A stretch of DNA of 64,000 nt from positions 158,392 to 222,391 of the forward strand of contig QKYT01000078.1 of the NCBI GenBank assembly GCA_003550305.1, read 5' to 3'. How positions within the stretch are numbered: position 1 is the first letter of the stretch; every line of letters begins with the position of its first letter. The stretch comes from Glomus cerebriforme (Eukaryota; Glomeromycota; Glomeromycetes; Glomerales; Glomeraceae). Shown in pieces: positions 10,323-22,042 of this stretch. A program made the position numbers and the translations under genes. The notes beneath the pieces were generated by a model, which saw nothing but the letters and a program-made list of their open reading frames with translations, searched no databases and was not told where the DNA came from.

Positions 10323-11836
10323 ATGCGTCTCATCATTCGTTCCGATTATAATGAAGTATCAGAATATATAGGTAAAGAAAATAATAGATAATAATATTAT
10401 TATTATATACGGTAATATAATTCTAAATACTTTTGTCTTATTTATCATAAGCCACTTATGTTAAAGATCGTATTATTGAGTTTAACCCAACTCACGAACG
10501 TCCTTTTGTTCTCGGTTTACCAACTGGTTCTTCCCCTATTGGTCTATATAAAAATTTGGTAAAATTTCATAGAAACGGAGAGTTAAGTTTTAAGCATGTC
10601 GTTACCTTTAATATGGATGAATATGTTGGTTTGCCTAGGTAAAAAAAACCCCGAAATATATAAGTTTATATTTTAAAAATTTGATATTATTTTTTACCAT
10701 TTTATCTAATTTATCAAGGGATCATCCGGAAAGTTATCATTCTTTTATGTGGCACCATCTATTCAAACATATCGATATTGATCCTAATAATGTAAATATT
10801 CTTAATGGTAATGCTGAGGATCTTAGTGAAGAATGTGCTAAATTTGAAGAAAAAATGAAAGAAGTTGGGGGTGTTGAATTGTTCATCGGAGGTTTGATTT
10901 TTTTTTAATTATTTTACTTTTGATTTATCGTGTAACAAATATTAAGGTTGTGTAATGTTAGGTATTGGGCCCGATGGTCATATTGCTTTCAATGAACCTG
11001 GATCTTCTTTAATGTCAAGGACTCGGGTTAAAACTTTAGCTTATGATACTATCTTGGCGAATTCAAGATTCTTTGATAATGATATTAACAAAGTACCAAG
11101 AATGGCTTTAACTGTTGGTGTTGGGTATGTTTAATAATAAGTTTATAATTTTGGTAATTTACCATAATTTTTAAATATACTTTATATACTTGCTCACGTG
11201 ATCTAGAACCGTTATGGATGCTCGCGAAGTAGCGATTATCATAACTGGAGCACATAAAGCTTTTGCTCTTGCCAAGTGTATTGAAGAAGGTAATCAATTT
11301 ATAATTTATTATTTTATAATAAATTACTCAATATATTTAATAATATTGAAATTTTTTTTTAATTCGATCAGGTGTAAATTTCATGTTTACCGTTTCGGCA
11401 ATTCAGTTACATCCAAAAGCACTAATTGTTTGTGATGAAGATGCAACACTTGAATTGCATGTTAAGACCGTGAAATATTTCAAAAGTATTGAGCATGTTA
11501 TTAAAAATCTTATTGGAGCTGAAAATGTTGGCTTACAAGGTAATATGAAACATAATGTCAATAAAAAATAATTTATTTTCTTTTTAAATTTAAAAAAAAA
11601 AATTTTTTTTCTTTATAAAAAAAATATTTAATATTAAATATCAACATTAATTATGTAAAATATTCGTAAAATAAAAAAAAAATTATCTTTATTGTAAAAT
11701 CCGATGAAACTATTTTGTTTTTTTTTATTCAAATTTCATCTTTTAAATGATAATGATAGGCAACGTCAAGAAATATCCCAGTCCAGAAGTTACTCCAACC
11801 AGAGAAGCATTTTATAATTTACCATTCAAAAGATAA
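10323..11836 (+). CDS. nagB: glucosamine-6-phosphate deaminase (isomerase), 7 exons
   Basis: Converts glucosamine-6-phosphate to fructose-6-phosphate and ammonia in the cytosol, the last step of amino-sugar (chitin monomer) use. Exons: 10323-10371, 10452-10638, 10719-10891, 10962-11124, 11207-11289, 11372-11539, 11760-11836; all introns are GT-AG and close in frame, giving 299 aa, slightly longer than animal enzymes. Family motifs are intact: L-P-T-G-S-S-P near the N-terminus (phosphate loop), F-N-M-D-E-Y-V-G-L with the catalytic Asp, [13 protein letters not shown] with the second catalytic Asp, His and Glu, and V-G-V-G-T-V-M-D-A-R-E. The start is the first ATG and begins the usual M-R-L-I-I strand. 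The gene is single and not in an obvious cluster. It appears functional. Confidence 0.95.
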
Positions 11837-12990
11837 TATTTGATAATGTACAGTATATATATGAATATATATTTTTTATTTTACATATTCTATGATATAT
11901 GTTTTACTGTGATTATAAATAATAAATTTTAGATTCCATTAAAGATCTGAAAATAAAGTAAAAAACATACCGTATTCATAACAAAAACACGATTCACAAT
12001 TGAAAACGCAGTTACACCGATACACTGATTTCACCATTGTAAATCGCAGCTATACTGAACTTATTGATCATCACAATCCGTAGCTGTTTGTTTTTCTTCC
12101 ATTTTTGAGAAAAATTTCATTATAATTTGGCTCCGATTATAGAAAAAAAAACGTGCATTTTTATTTGTTACATTTAAAAATGATACTTTTTTGGTTCGTA
12201 ATATGAAAAGAAGGAAAATTATAAACCGTTTCAGAAATTTGAAAGAAATTGACGATAGAATCCTTTTCTTTTGACTTCTATTTCTGTATTTATTAAAAAG
12301 GATCGTGAAACCGTTTCAGAAATTGAATCTTTTAAGCTATAAACGTCACTTTTAGCTTTCATTTATATATTTACTAGGAAGAATTCTGAAATATCGTAAG
12401 AAAATACGGAAAGGAAAGTGAAGAAATATGAATTTCAAATTTCATTTCTTCATTTATTAGGAAATAAGAAAATAGTAACCCAATTCGGAAGGAAAGAACT
12501 TACTTTCATGAAATTATTTTTAAACATGATTCATATGACTCATATGACAACATTGTCATTATTTTGACTAATATCTTGTAAAAACAATTGAATGTAATGT
12601 AAGTTTGTTTTTTGTTACATAACAATTTAAACCATAATCATTATTATTATATAAATTATACTTTAACAGTTAAAAGTAATAATTGACTAAATTTGGTTCA
12701 GAAATAAATTTAGAAAACGGTCAATAGGTCGTCGTTGATCATCAGCATGCATTATTTGACTGCAATTAAGTATCCAATTGAATTACATAAAAAAGTAAAC
12801 ATTCCCCCTTAAAAAAGAATAAAAAAAGAAGGAAATTTAAAAAAAACATTCAATTCATTTAATTATCATTTATTTAATTAATTCATGTGACCGGATCTGA
12901 GAAAAAAGGGAACTTAAATTATTATGTTTAATGTATTTCATACGTTTCAAACCGGGAGTCGATATATCAGACAAAATTTTGTACTCCGAG
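11837..12990. other. intergenic, nagB 3' flank to lipase promoter
   Basis: AT-rich sequence without a supportable gene. Just after the nagB stop there is TACAGTATATATATG (about 11848-11862), a plausible 3'-end element. Region 12170-12510 contains loose repeats of GAAACCGTTTCAGAAATT and TTTCATTTxxxTATTTA words, apparently a small decayed repeat. Confidence 0.5.
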
Positions 12991-12997
12991 ATAAAAT

Positions 12998-13005
12998 ATA
13001 TATAA
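12998..13005 (+). promoter_or_regulatory. TATA box of the lipase gene
   Basis: TATATAAG lies 77 bp upstream of the ATG at 13082, within ATAAAATATATATAAG. The spacing and the GC-richer flank (CCGAG, GCAG) fit a core promoter. Confidence 0.4.
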
Positions 13006-13081
13006 GCAGTTCAAATTTCTTCATAAAAAAAAAAAAATATTTTTATTCTTTCTTTTCTAAAATACAATTTCTTTTCTAAAA

Positions 13082-15085
13082 ATGGCGGCACTCGAACGCT
13101 TGGAAAAATTCGATTCTGAAAAAATATTTACAAAAAATGATATACATAAAGCTGATATATCATCAAGTAATAGTAAATCTTCCACTATTGAACATAAAGC
13201 TGATATATCATCAAACAATAGTATATCTTCTACTGTTCAAAATAATGATAATATATCATCACATAAAAATGATACATCAATTCCAATAAATGATAAAATC
13301 ACTAAAGTTGATCTTCCACATATTATAGATTTAAGTTCTACACCAAAAGGATTTTTACCTAAATCCTTAGAAAATGTTCCTCTTCTCTCTCCTTCCATTA
13401 ATTATTTAACTTATTTTATACAAGTTGTACAACATTTATTTCTTACTATAATCTTTGATTGGACTGCGATGATCACTCACCCAGTAAATTTCTTATTAAC
13501 CTTTGTGGCTTTCCCTTTGGCTGCCATTATATTATTCTTCCTTGAAATTATTTTAAATATAATATCTTTATTAAAATTGGATTCAAATAAGTATGAAACT
13601 TTATTACAATCTTGGTCTAAATTAATACCTAAATCAGAACTATGTAAGTATTAAAATGAAAATTTTTTTAATCATTTGAAAAAAAAAAGATCTAACCCAT
13701 GCTTATTTTTTTTTTTTTTAGTAATTAACCTTCGTTCGGGAATGGAATCTTTAGATCAATCTCAACTTCCGGATGAAAATCAAGTACATCAAGGTTTCAA
13801 TCTAAATCTAGCACAATTTTTATTATTTCTCTCATCTATCATGTATGAAAGAAATGAGAAACAAGTTATTGAAGCTTATCATATGATTTCCGAAATGAAA
13901 AAGGATATTGATTCTGCAAGTGATGATGATTTACAAAAAATTAATAATCTACTTAAAGAAAGTGAAAAGAGAATTTGTGATCAAATAAGAGAGTTTAATC
14001 TCCAATTCACTTCACTTTCCGAATTGAATACTCTTGGAGGCCCTTATGTTGGAATGTTTTGGTCTGAAGAAAATAATTTTATAATCATAGCTTGCAAAGG
14101 TAATATAATAATAAATAAATAAATATATTTATTTATTTATAATGTATGATTTATTAATGATCAATTTATTTAATTTTTAGGAACAACCCCAACAAATTTT
14201 AGTGAATGGTTAACAAATGCCTCCTTCCAACGTATGGATGCAAGGGATTATTTATTTGGAGAGGTTCATCAAGGATTTTATAGTTTTCTTTTCCCTAAGA
14301 ATGAATATGATTCAGCAAGACTTGATAGAAGTTGTCCTGCAACAAGAATTATTGAAGCCGTTCGTAGAAAAGGTGAAGAGATTCGAACTCGAAAAATGAG
14401 GAAAAATCATACAACACATGAGAATACACCTCTTGTAAACGTATACGTTACAGGTCATTCTTTAGGAGGAGCATTAGCAAATTTAATATATGGACGATTA
14501 ATAAAATTTCCTCAAAATTTAGGAGAACATTGTACGTTAAGAGATGGAACAACATTTGCAAGTCCATCAATTGGAGATTCTGATTTTGCGGCAGAATTTT
14601 CTTCATTATGTAATCAATCAAATGAAGAATATAAAACATTGTGGAGAATTGTAAATGATAGTGATATTGTACCTCGTGTTCCACCTGGTCATCATCATCC
14701 AAACTTACGTAAATATACCCAAAAGATCCATATAATGAATTATTTTCACGTTGGTGATGAAGTAAGATTTTATCAAGATGGTAGTCGACCTTCATCTATG
14801 CGTGATATTTTTGATGATAATAAAGAATTAATGTTCTTTAAACATGATGTAGAATGGAATGATGAATGGAAAAGTTTATTCGGTCTTTATGACCCTTTTG
14901 ATCGAAAAAAAGGTCAACAGAAAATAAAATTTGATCCTAAATATGACGGAAAATTAATTCCTATTGAAAAATTTCTGATACCTCTTATCCGCAATCATAT
15001 GTCTCATCGTTATCTTGTTGCTTTGGAAAAATCTAGAGAATTTTTTGATATTAATAAATCTGATAAAGCTGAAAATATGGTATAA
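13082..15085 (+). CDS. membrane-anchored class-3 lipase, 3 exons
   Basis: Predicted triacylglycerol-type hydrolase (Lipase_3 alpha/beta fold), 614 aa. Exons 13082-13643, 13722-14099 and 14181-15085, with donors GTAAGT and GTAATA and pyrimidine-rich acceptors; the frame closes across both introns. The N-terminal 70 residues are Ser/Asp/Lys-rich with an imperfect internal repeat (H-K-A-D-I-S-S). Residues about 115-170 hold hydrophobic segments that look like one or two membrane spans. The core has the nucleophile elbow G-H-S-L-G-G-A-L-A (Ser about 407) and the acid motif D-I-V-P-R-V-P-P (Asp about 475); the third residue is probably one of the His in R-N-H-M-S-H near residue 586, though this is less certain. 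A location in endomembranes or lipid droplets is inferred. No defect is seen. Confidence 0.9.
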
Positions 15086-16383
15086 GTTTATAATGTGGGC
15101 AAATTCTCATTTCTTTTTTGTAAATACTGTATATTAACAGTTAACAGATTTTCCTGTAGAATATAATATATATATATATAATATACTTAATTTTATATTT
15201 AATTATTTCTTTTTAGAATTATTTTCTTATATATTTTCTTATAATAATTATACAACTGTTGTTAAAAATATATCTAAAATAACCAATTAAAAAAAGGAGT
15301 ATAATATTAATTAAAATTTTATCATCCCAAATACGATTTATTTTTGTTTTTATAATTTTGCATTTTATTTTGTCTTTTTTTGGTTAGTTACGTTTTATTT
15401 TGAATAAATTATATTAATTTGGTTAGAATTCCGAAATTTTTTTGTTATCCAATTTTAACACTATCGTGTAATGAAATATTTATTGTATCTCCTTTCACAA
15501 AAATTCTTATCGCTTGTTTTCCTAATTTCTTTATATAAGGAATAGAATATTTATTTAATTCATTATTTAAATTAATTCGTATTTCAAAGGAACTTTGAAA
15601 AATTTTGAATGGATTTTACTTTTCTTTTTTTGGGTAAAAATATTTCTAGAAAAATAACAAAAAGAATTTAACTGATAGGTCATTAAATTTTTGGTGGTTA
15701 GACTTTTAATCCATTTTTAAAAACATTAAAGGTAAAACAATATATAAAAAAAAAGGAAAAGTAGTATTGGAAAATTGTTTGTAATTTTAACGACATGAAT
15801 TCACGATTTTAGGGTTAATTCGCTTAATAACGTTAATTTCAGCCATGAAAATCACACTTTTGTTGTTAACATATTTGTCAAATTAATGTCGGCAAAAACT
15901 CTAAATAATCACGTGATTTTTTATGTGACGGAATAGTATAAATGGTATAATAATCGTTCTAAGAGATAATTTGACATTCAAACCAACATTTTATATGTTA
16001 AAGAATTGCATACGACAGAAAAACTATCCGCTTATGCTTTAATCACATTTGTTATTTATTATACGCGACCGAGAATTCCTATTCCTTCAATATAAAATTA
16101 TTTCAATATAAATAATTCAAAGAAAGTACAGTATGTGAAATGTGACTTCAGGAACTTTATTATACCATGATTTACATCATAATCATAACAAATCAGAACA
16201 AACTTTAATTCAAGGATAATTTTTGGCTCTTGAACATTAAAATATATATAATGTTCTACAGTAATTCAAAAAAAATTAGTTATTTAATTTGATAATTGAA
16301 ATTATAGTACAACAATTTATTGAATTTCTTGATTATACAAATTAAGCACTAATTCTATAATAAATTTGAAATTATAATATACT
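15086..16383. other. intergenic, lipase to Crinkler header gene
   Basis: AT-rich, no gene seen. A (TA)n run sits at 15165-15182 just after the lipase, with an ATACTGTATATT word at about 15125. The stretch 15900-16140 is less AT-rich and has TATA-like sequence but no reading frame that I can support. Confidence 0.45.
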
Positions 16384-16879
16384 TTAACCACCACTCTTTT
16401 CCAATTTGGCAAGCTTGAACTCAAGAGAATTGATTCTTTCAATAATTGATTTTGATTCCTCAGAATCCTAATAAAATAATTGATGCTTTAGTGAAGCCTT
16501 ATCTTTAAATCAATCAGTATGATCATCATTGTAACCTTACCTTTTGAACTTCATTAGGACATTGAACTAAAATATGAATATTGTCTTCAATGAGTTTATC
16601 TTCGAATACATCATCAATTTTGCTTAATCCAAACAGTTCCTCGCCATCTAACACTGTCTTGATATCGGAAAAGTTGATTTTATCATCAAACTTATTGAAA
16701 GGAACATTTACCTTCCAGAGATCAAGTTCATCAGCGGTAAAAGCATCGAAACGAGGCTGTTTCCTCATCTTAATCATGTGTTTGAGGTAATCAACCCGCT
16801 TGTCTCTGTCAACTTCAACTGAAAAGGCACGCTTGATAGGGTCACCATGAACAAGACATAATATTGTAGCAGTAAACAT
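16384..16879 (-). CDS. short Crinkler (CRN) header protein with a coiled-coil tail
   Basis: Two exons, 16541-16879 and 16384-16467, join in frame (donor GTAAGG, acceptor TTATTAG) to give 140 aa. The first 113 residues are a CRN-type ubiquitin-like header: I-L-C-L-V-H-G-D at the start, an F-S-V-E-V-D-R strand, a K-H-M-I-K helix, A-D-E-L-D-L-W-K-V, and a closing H-I-L-V-Q-C-P strand. The last 27 residues form a short heptad-like helix ending in L-E-K-S-G-G. Unlike classical CRN proteins it has no NTPase, kinase or nuclease C-terminus, so it is probably an adaptor or a competing free header. CRN proteins are known effector-like, often nuclear proteins. The frame is intact. Confidence 0.8.
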
Positions 16880-17669
16880 TCCGTATCACTGAACTATAAA
16901 AAAAATCAATTGTTTTTGTTGATTGATGGCAAGTTTATACAACATTTTAAACAAAGACTAAACAAAGATACTGACCTAAGAGTTTTTTTTCTGATAATTC
17001 TATTATCACATGATAAATATGATAAATAATAGTTTAATTATAAACGTCAAACAAAAATATTTTAAAATTGATTATTAATTTTAATTATCGCCGTTTTCAA
17101 AATGATGGAGGCTGACATATAATATAATATATGCGATTACTTACGGGGAAAAAAAAGAAAGTTGGCTCTGTTCAAGATTTGAATGAGTCAATGTTTATTT
17201 ATCAACTAGTAACGTGTGACTTGTGTGACATTGTCATCGTATATAATCAATTATGTTTATTTTTTTTCCATAAACAAGATGTTAAGATAATCTTTAATTC
17301 CGATATTCCGAATAATAGCTTTGATCACATGATGATCGGCTAAAATTCAAGCTTTTTGACTACAAAACAATATAAATTTTCGCCCAAACTCCGGTCTAAA
17401 CTCAAACCAGATAAAAATTCCGAATAAATATCATGTGATAGTTATACAAAAATGCGAATTTTAAGCGACGTATTAACCGGTTAAGTTAAAAACTCTGATT
17501 AACCGGCTTTTAACTAGTTGTTGTTTTTTTGGCTAATTCCAAGCGGATTTATCACAATTAAATTACCTGACTTTCCATTTTAATCGATAAATGAATTATA
17601 TTTGAACAATTTTTTTTTTTATCCATGACGTTTTTTTTTTATCAATAACGTTTTTTTTTAAAAAAAAAA
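16880..17669. other. divergent intergenic region, CRN header gene and BTB gene
   Basis: It separates two divergently transcribed genes. No gene is supported: a 70-codon plus frame at 17131-17343 lacks any domain. T-rich runs at 17610-17670 directly precede the BTB start. Confidence 0.45.
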
Positions 17670-18281
17670 ATGGCCTCAAAAGTCCACATGAGTTTTTTAA
17701 TAGAAGACCTTTCATTAATGTTAAGTGATTCAGATGATCATAATGTAATTATTCAAGTTGGGGAAAATAAAAATATGAAAGAATTTTGTGCACATTCAAA
17801 TATCCTAAAAGCTCGTTCACCTTATTTCAACGATGTCAAATGGATTACTAAAACGGATAAAAAGGATAATATGTTTGAGTTTAAATTACCAAACATTAAT
17901 CCTACTGTTTTCGAAATGATTCTCAAGTAAATAAATTTGATAAAAATTCATCCATTAAACTTTTTTTTTTAAAAGAAAATTATATAATTATAACACTTTC
18001 TTTATTATAAATAAAAGGTATATATATACAAGTAAAGTGGATTTAACTAAACAAACAGGCGAAAATATTCTTGGATTGTTGGTTGCTTCTGACGAATTAC
18101 TTCTTAGAAAATTATTTGAATATGTTCAAGATCATTTAATTAAAAACAATCAACACGGGTTAAAGAAAATATTTTTTGTATCCTCCATACAGACTTTAAA
18201 CTTTCTAATTGCAAGAAACTGCAAGACCATTGTCTTGGATCTATCTGTGCAAATTCGCAACCATTCTTTGCTTCAAAAGAG
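17670..18281 (+). pseudogene. BTB-BACK protein gene, 5' part, cut by the giant element
   Basis: Exon 1 (17670-17926) encodes a BTB domain: D-D-H-N-V-I-I-Q-V, F-x-A-H-S-x-I-L-K-A-R-S-P-Y-F, and L-P-N-I-N-P-x-V-F-E-M-I-L-K. The intron 17927-18017 closes in frame and exon 2 continues Y-I-Y-T with the L-x-L-L-V-A-S-D-E-L-L block and the first BACK helix. Near 18165-18175, at a run of T, the frame slips by one base: the family-typical F-K-L and Q-P-F-F-A-S-K-E sequence resumes one frame over. At 18282 the giant element begins. Such BTB-BACK-TLD proteins act as Cullin-3 adaptors or stress-linked scaffolds in other eukaryotes. The gene cannot be made here. The 3' half is at 39633-40200. Confidence 0.8.
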
Positions 18282-18283
18282 TA

Positions 18284-18332
18284 GTGGGATACCACCATGT
18301 AATATAAATTATATTACATGGTGGTATCCCAC
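18284..18332. repeat. terminal palindrome, left end
   Basis: Two perfect 24-nt arms (from GTGGGATACCACC inward) flank a single central A. As a single strand it would fold into a full hairpin. The same structure closes the right end. Confidence 0.9.
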
Positions 18333-18339
18333 TTACCCT

Positions 18340-18667
18340 AGATTATATTACCACCATATAATCTGGATACCACCGTATGATCTAAATACCACCATAATCT
18401 GGGTACCACCATATGATCTAAATACCACCATAATAATCTGAGTACCACCATATGATCTAAATAATATAATCTAATTATCACCATATAATCTAAATAATAT
18501 AATCTAATTATCACCATAAAATCTATTTATTTTCGCGTATCAGGTATCTTTTTTATACTCTAGCTATCCTTTTAAATCTTTCTTGCTATCTGTATTTTTT
18601 ACCACCATATAATCTAACTACCACCCACCATTTAACCTAACTACCACTATATAATCTAAATACCACG
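18340..18667 (+). repeat. subterminal TACCACCATATxATCTAA repeats
   Basis: Roughly a dozen degenerate units of 17-21 bp with the core TACCACCATA followed by ATCTAA or ATCTGG, some changed to ATCACCATA. They are mirrored at 39240-39570. Arrays like this commonly bind a transposase or replication initiator. The spacer 18530-18600 is unrelated. Confidence 0.75.
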
Positions 18668-19279
18668 CTTTTCTTCTTGTTTCTGAGTCGTTTACATGCT
18701 AAATTCTTTAATGGAGTTGTTGGTCCTCTGTAGCTGTTTAGATATCTGGTTTTATGTTGAGGATGCTGACCTCCTGCACCTGGTTGGGTGCTGGATTCTA
18801 TATTGGAGTGCTTACCCTTTGCGCCTATTTGGTTGCCTTTCTAGATACCAAAATGTGGTAAAAAAAATATGGTGTCGGGTAGCGCAATAAATTCGTGGTT
18901 AATTTCGGCCGGCACTATACCATAATTTTGGCCGATCTTTAGGACATGTGATTTGGAGGATCCAAGCTGGCACCATGGTAGTGACTTGGTAATATCCTGG
19001 AGCTGTCATGGAACTAGTGAGGAATGCCAGAGAGGTTCCTATTAGTTCACCAGCTTGGATGCAGAATTATTAATTCCAAAGTTCTGGCTAAAATTATGGA
19101 ATAGTGTTAGCCAAAATTTTCATTAATTTTACTGCGCCTTTAGTTCTGGGTACTTTCCCATCACCTTCTTGTAACTTTTATTTTGTATATACATTATCCC
19201 CATTTTGTGAATGATTGGGAACATAATAGTGATAATGCATATATGAAATAAAAATCACAATAAGTGGTAATACTTTTAC

Positions 19280-20800
19280 TTATACAATATTACCGGCTAG
19301 GTTTAATTCTGCTTCTGACCTTCTATTTGACACCAAGAGTGAGGCCGAAGAAGACTTATCTTTTGGATGTATATCCGGTTGCCACTTTTCTGAATTTATA
19401 CTAATGATATAGTAGCCAAGTGCCAATATTTCTGAAGAAGCCTTCATATCATATCCAGATACATATCTAGAAATGTATTTAACAATAGTGCTTAAAATAA
19501 AATCTGACAAATTACAGTTTTATGACAACTTGATATAATACTAATGGAGTAATGCTATGTCTTAAAATTTTCCATTTATTTGTAAGATTTCTTGTAAAAC
19601 AGAAGATCGCATGTGGTTGCATCTTTGTTTGAGTTCACAATCCCCCTATTTCAATTGTAATCACAAAAAATCAGAATATTTGTTCATCATGGATCAAGAT
19701 TCTGTAGATGACAAATCACACATGTATCACCAATTCCTATTCAAAAATGGATTAATATCTGAGTAATCTGTACACATAATTTGAATGCGCTAACATCAGT
19801 AGGATAATAAAAATTTACCATTTATCTGAAGATTTGCAAATCATAGATTTTAATCGCTCTATTTTTATTTTTGAATTTCTTTTTAATGATGTCCTATCTT
19901 ACGATCTGCAAATATAAATCAGGGATGTGGTTTTTTATTAATAATTCAGAACTGCGTAATGAATGAGATAGAATATACCAGAACTTCTTTTGGCTTAGTA
20001 CTGGGGAAAGTTTATTAGTATAGTAACACAAAAATATTGCTCTTGGTTGAGTTTATTAATAGATCCTCTGCCTTGGCAAAAATGATGACTGCGGTTGCTA
20101 GTGATATACTACTGCGCATAGAATATTCTGTGGATATGAACCAGTGTCATATTACTGCGGAGAAGAATAAATGACGTTTTACTATGGATGATATCTAAGC
20201 CATCCACGTGATTCAAAAAAAAAAGAAATGAAGTAACATCTTTTAGAAAATAATTATTTGTCTACGCATTTCAGGACCTTTATTTTCAGCATCATTAAGC
20301 AAATTTACTACTATTTCTGTAGTTGTCAATTGGTATAATGTCGCAACTGATCCATGGCTTAACTATCCTTTTTTGTCTTCTCCCATTTGAGTGATGAAAT
20401 TAATTATATGATTGTCTATTTTATTTCTATAATATTCTGCTTTAGAGACGAGTCCATCTTGACTGGATGCATCACAAAATGCCTTCATACTAAAGAGTTC
20501 TCTCATTAAGGAGTGATATGCTTTTTTTTTTGGATTATCTCATTAGTTTTTGAACTTAATCGAAAGATTAATAAAGTTATCAACCCAAGGCATATTTTTT
20601 TGATCATATGATAATACTTCGTAAACTTTATCAACTACTAGACCTTGACGAATAAGTTCTCATAATTCTGTATCTATTACTGTAAGACTTTTGGACTGGG
20701 TCTTATTGGCTGATGTTGAAGTTACTGATGTATGGTATGGATTGAATATGTCTTTTATTCTTTTTACGAACTATATTCTTAGAAGAGTGAATTCAAAATC
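19280..20800 (-). pseudogene. decayed element gene of unknown function
   Basis: On the minus strand, coding-like blocks can be followed from about 20800 (a D-K-V-Y-E-V-L helix, N-M-P-W-V-D-N-F-I-N-L, K-K-A-Y-H-S-L-M-R-E-L-F, L-Y-Q-L-T-T-T-E-I-V-V-N-L-L) through a C-x2-C-H-L fragment near 19730 to a better preserved end (19280-19510) with E-K-W-Q-P-D-I-H-P and S-L-L-V-S-N-R-R. Many stops and shifts intervene, so the whole may be more than one gene. Its 3' end lies inside the left TIR and is therefore also present in the right TIR. A second fragment lies outside the element at 6785-7110. I do not recognise it; because it spans the TIR edge it is a candidate for an element-specific protein. Confidence 0.4.
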
Positions 20801-20948
20801 TTAAAGGAAAAAAAATATTATAAAACATGTGACATAAATACTGTGAAGAAGAATTACTGTGCATGATATCTATAAGCCACCCATATGGTTTAAAAAATAT
20901 ATGCAATAATTCAGTCTATATAAGTATGCGATCTACCTTAAAATTTAC

Positions 20949-21813
20949 TTAGACAGTTACCGGTGAGATAATAGGACTCATTATTGGTGAGGTTTTTCTT
21001 TCGTATCCTCCATCATGATAGTAATAACCTCTATCACATTCACTATATTCATTAAATTTACCATATCCACTATATCCATCATCATCCGAATCATCCAGAA
21101 AATATTTCTTCTTGATTTGCTTCTAATCTGTATTCTTCTGCAATAAATGTTTTATCACATAACTGAGCCAAATGCTGAGAGATCTCTATTATACTAGTTT
21201 CATGAAATGAAGATACTAATACATTTGAATTATCAGATTTGTAGAACCGCACGGTCTCAGAAATTTTAGTCACATGATTATCTTTGGACACGGATGAAGA
21301 GATTTCTTGAATCAATCCCTACCCATTTTTTTCATTCTTCTTTTCCTTATTGCGTCGCTTTATTTCACTACTAACAATTTTCTTATAAGCCTCAAGCAAA
21401 AAATTATTCATCTCTTTCTTTTCTAACAGTTTGTCATTAAGGTACTTTACAAAATTGGTAGGTACTGTTACCACCAGTTCTTGCTTATTATAACAAACCT
21501 TTTCAGAAAATGTTTCCACATCTACTAATAGTTTCTCATGATACTCTGCAACTGAATTAAAGTTATATGTACTATCGTCAGAAGGATTATCATTATATGA
21601 CTGCTCTTTTACTGGTAAGGAAGCCTGTTTTACTATTGCAAGTCTAGTCTCAAGCTCCTTATTTTTTTGCTCCAGTTCCTTAACTCTAACATCACGTCTA
21701 GTATTCTTCTCCATAATTTGCTTTAAAAGTTCAGCTTTTTCTGCCTCAAGCTCAGCATTCTTAGCCTCAAGTTCAACAATACACTATTTCAATACTTCAA
21801 GCTCGGATGACAT
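20949..21813 (-). pseudogene. coiled-coil protein gene, truncated
   Basis: From an ATG at 21813 the protein is a long heptad-repeat coiled coil (E-L-E-A-K-N-A-E-L-E-A-E-K-A-E-L), with a Ser/Asn-rich middle and a helical segment ending about 21319. After an in-frame TAG it continues with G-L-I-Q-E-I-S-S-S-V, a H-L-A-Q-L-C-D-K block and E-A-N-Q-E-E-I (to about 21091). There the usual continuation is lost and, one frame over, an Asp/Gly/Tyr-rich tail follows to 20949, related to the fragment at 1930-2110. Another in-frame TAG lies after the ninth codon. From memory this architecture is abundant in Rhizophagus-type genomes but has no assigned function. Scaffold or DNA-bound roles are only guesses. 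Confidence 0.55.
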
Positions 21814-22042
21814 GATTGATAAATTTTATACAAGAAGTGAAATATTCAAAAGTTAGTTAGTATATATATATAGAGACTGTAATATTTTACCAAGAGAAAT
21901 AAGTTATAAAGTTACCAGATTTTTGGGATCGCGCGGTCTCAGAAAAATGCCAAGAAAAAAAAACATTTTATTAATACATATGAAAAATAAATACAAATGT
22001 TTGGGATTGTACCTAGAATACATAAAGTTTCTATATTAAAAC

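Larger units (their letters stand above)
18282..19472 (+). repeat. left terminal inverted repeat of the giant element
   Basis: About 1.19 kb whose reverse complement is present at 38495-39632. Order from the outside: a 49-nt palindrome, a block of degenerate TACCACCATATxATCTAA repeats (18340-18530 and 18600-18667), a unique block with a short frame in common, then the 3' end of an element gene. One insertion of about 65 bp (about 18985-19050) is absent from the right copy, and base differences are otherwise scattered. Confidence 0.85.

Noticed and set aside
14448..14795. minus-strand protein inside the lipase
   Set aside because: Antisense shadow of the conserved lipase exon.
17131..17343. 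70-codon ORF between the CRN header gene and the BTB gene
   Set aside because: No domain, no splice context, Lys/Phe/Ile/Asn bias expected from AT-rich DNA.
18696..18890. conserved small protein in the left TIR (also at 39012-39215)
   Set aside because: Conserved only because the TIRs are copies; Leu/Trp/Cys-rich frame with no start context and no other support.
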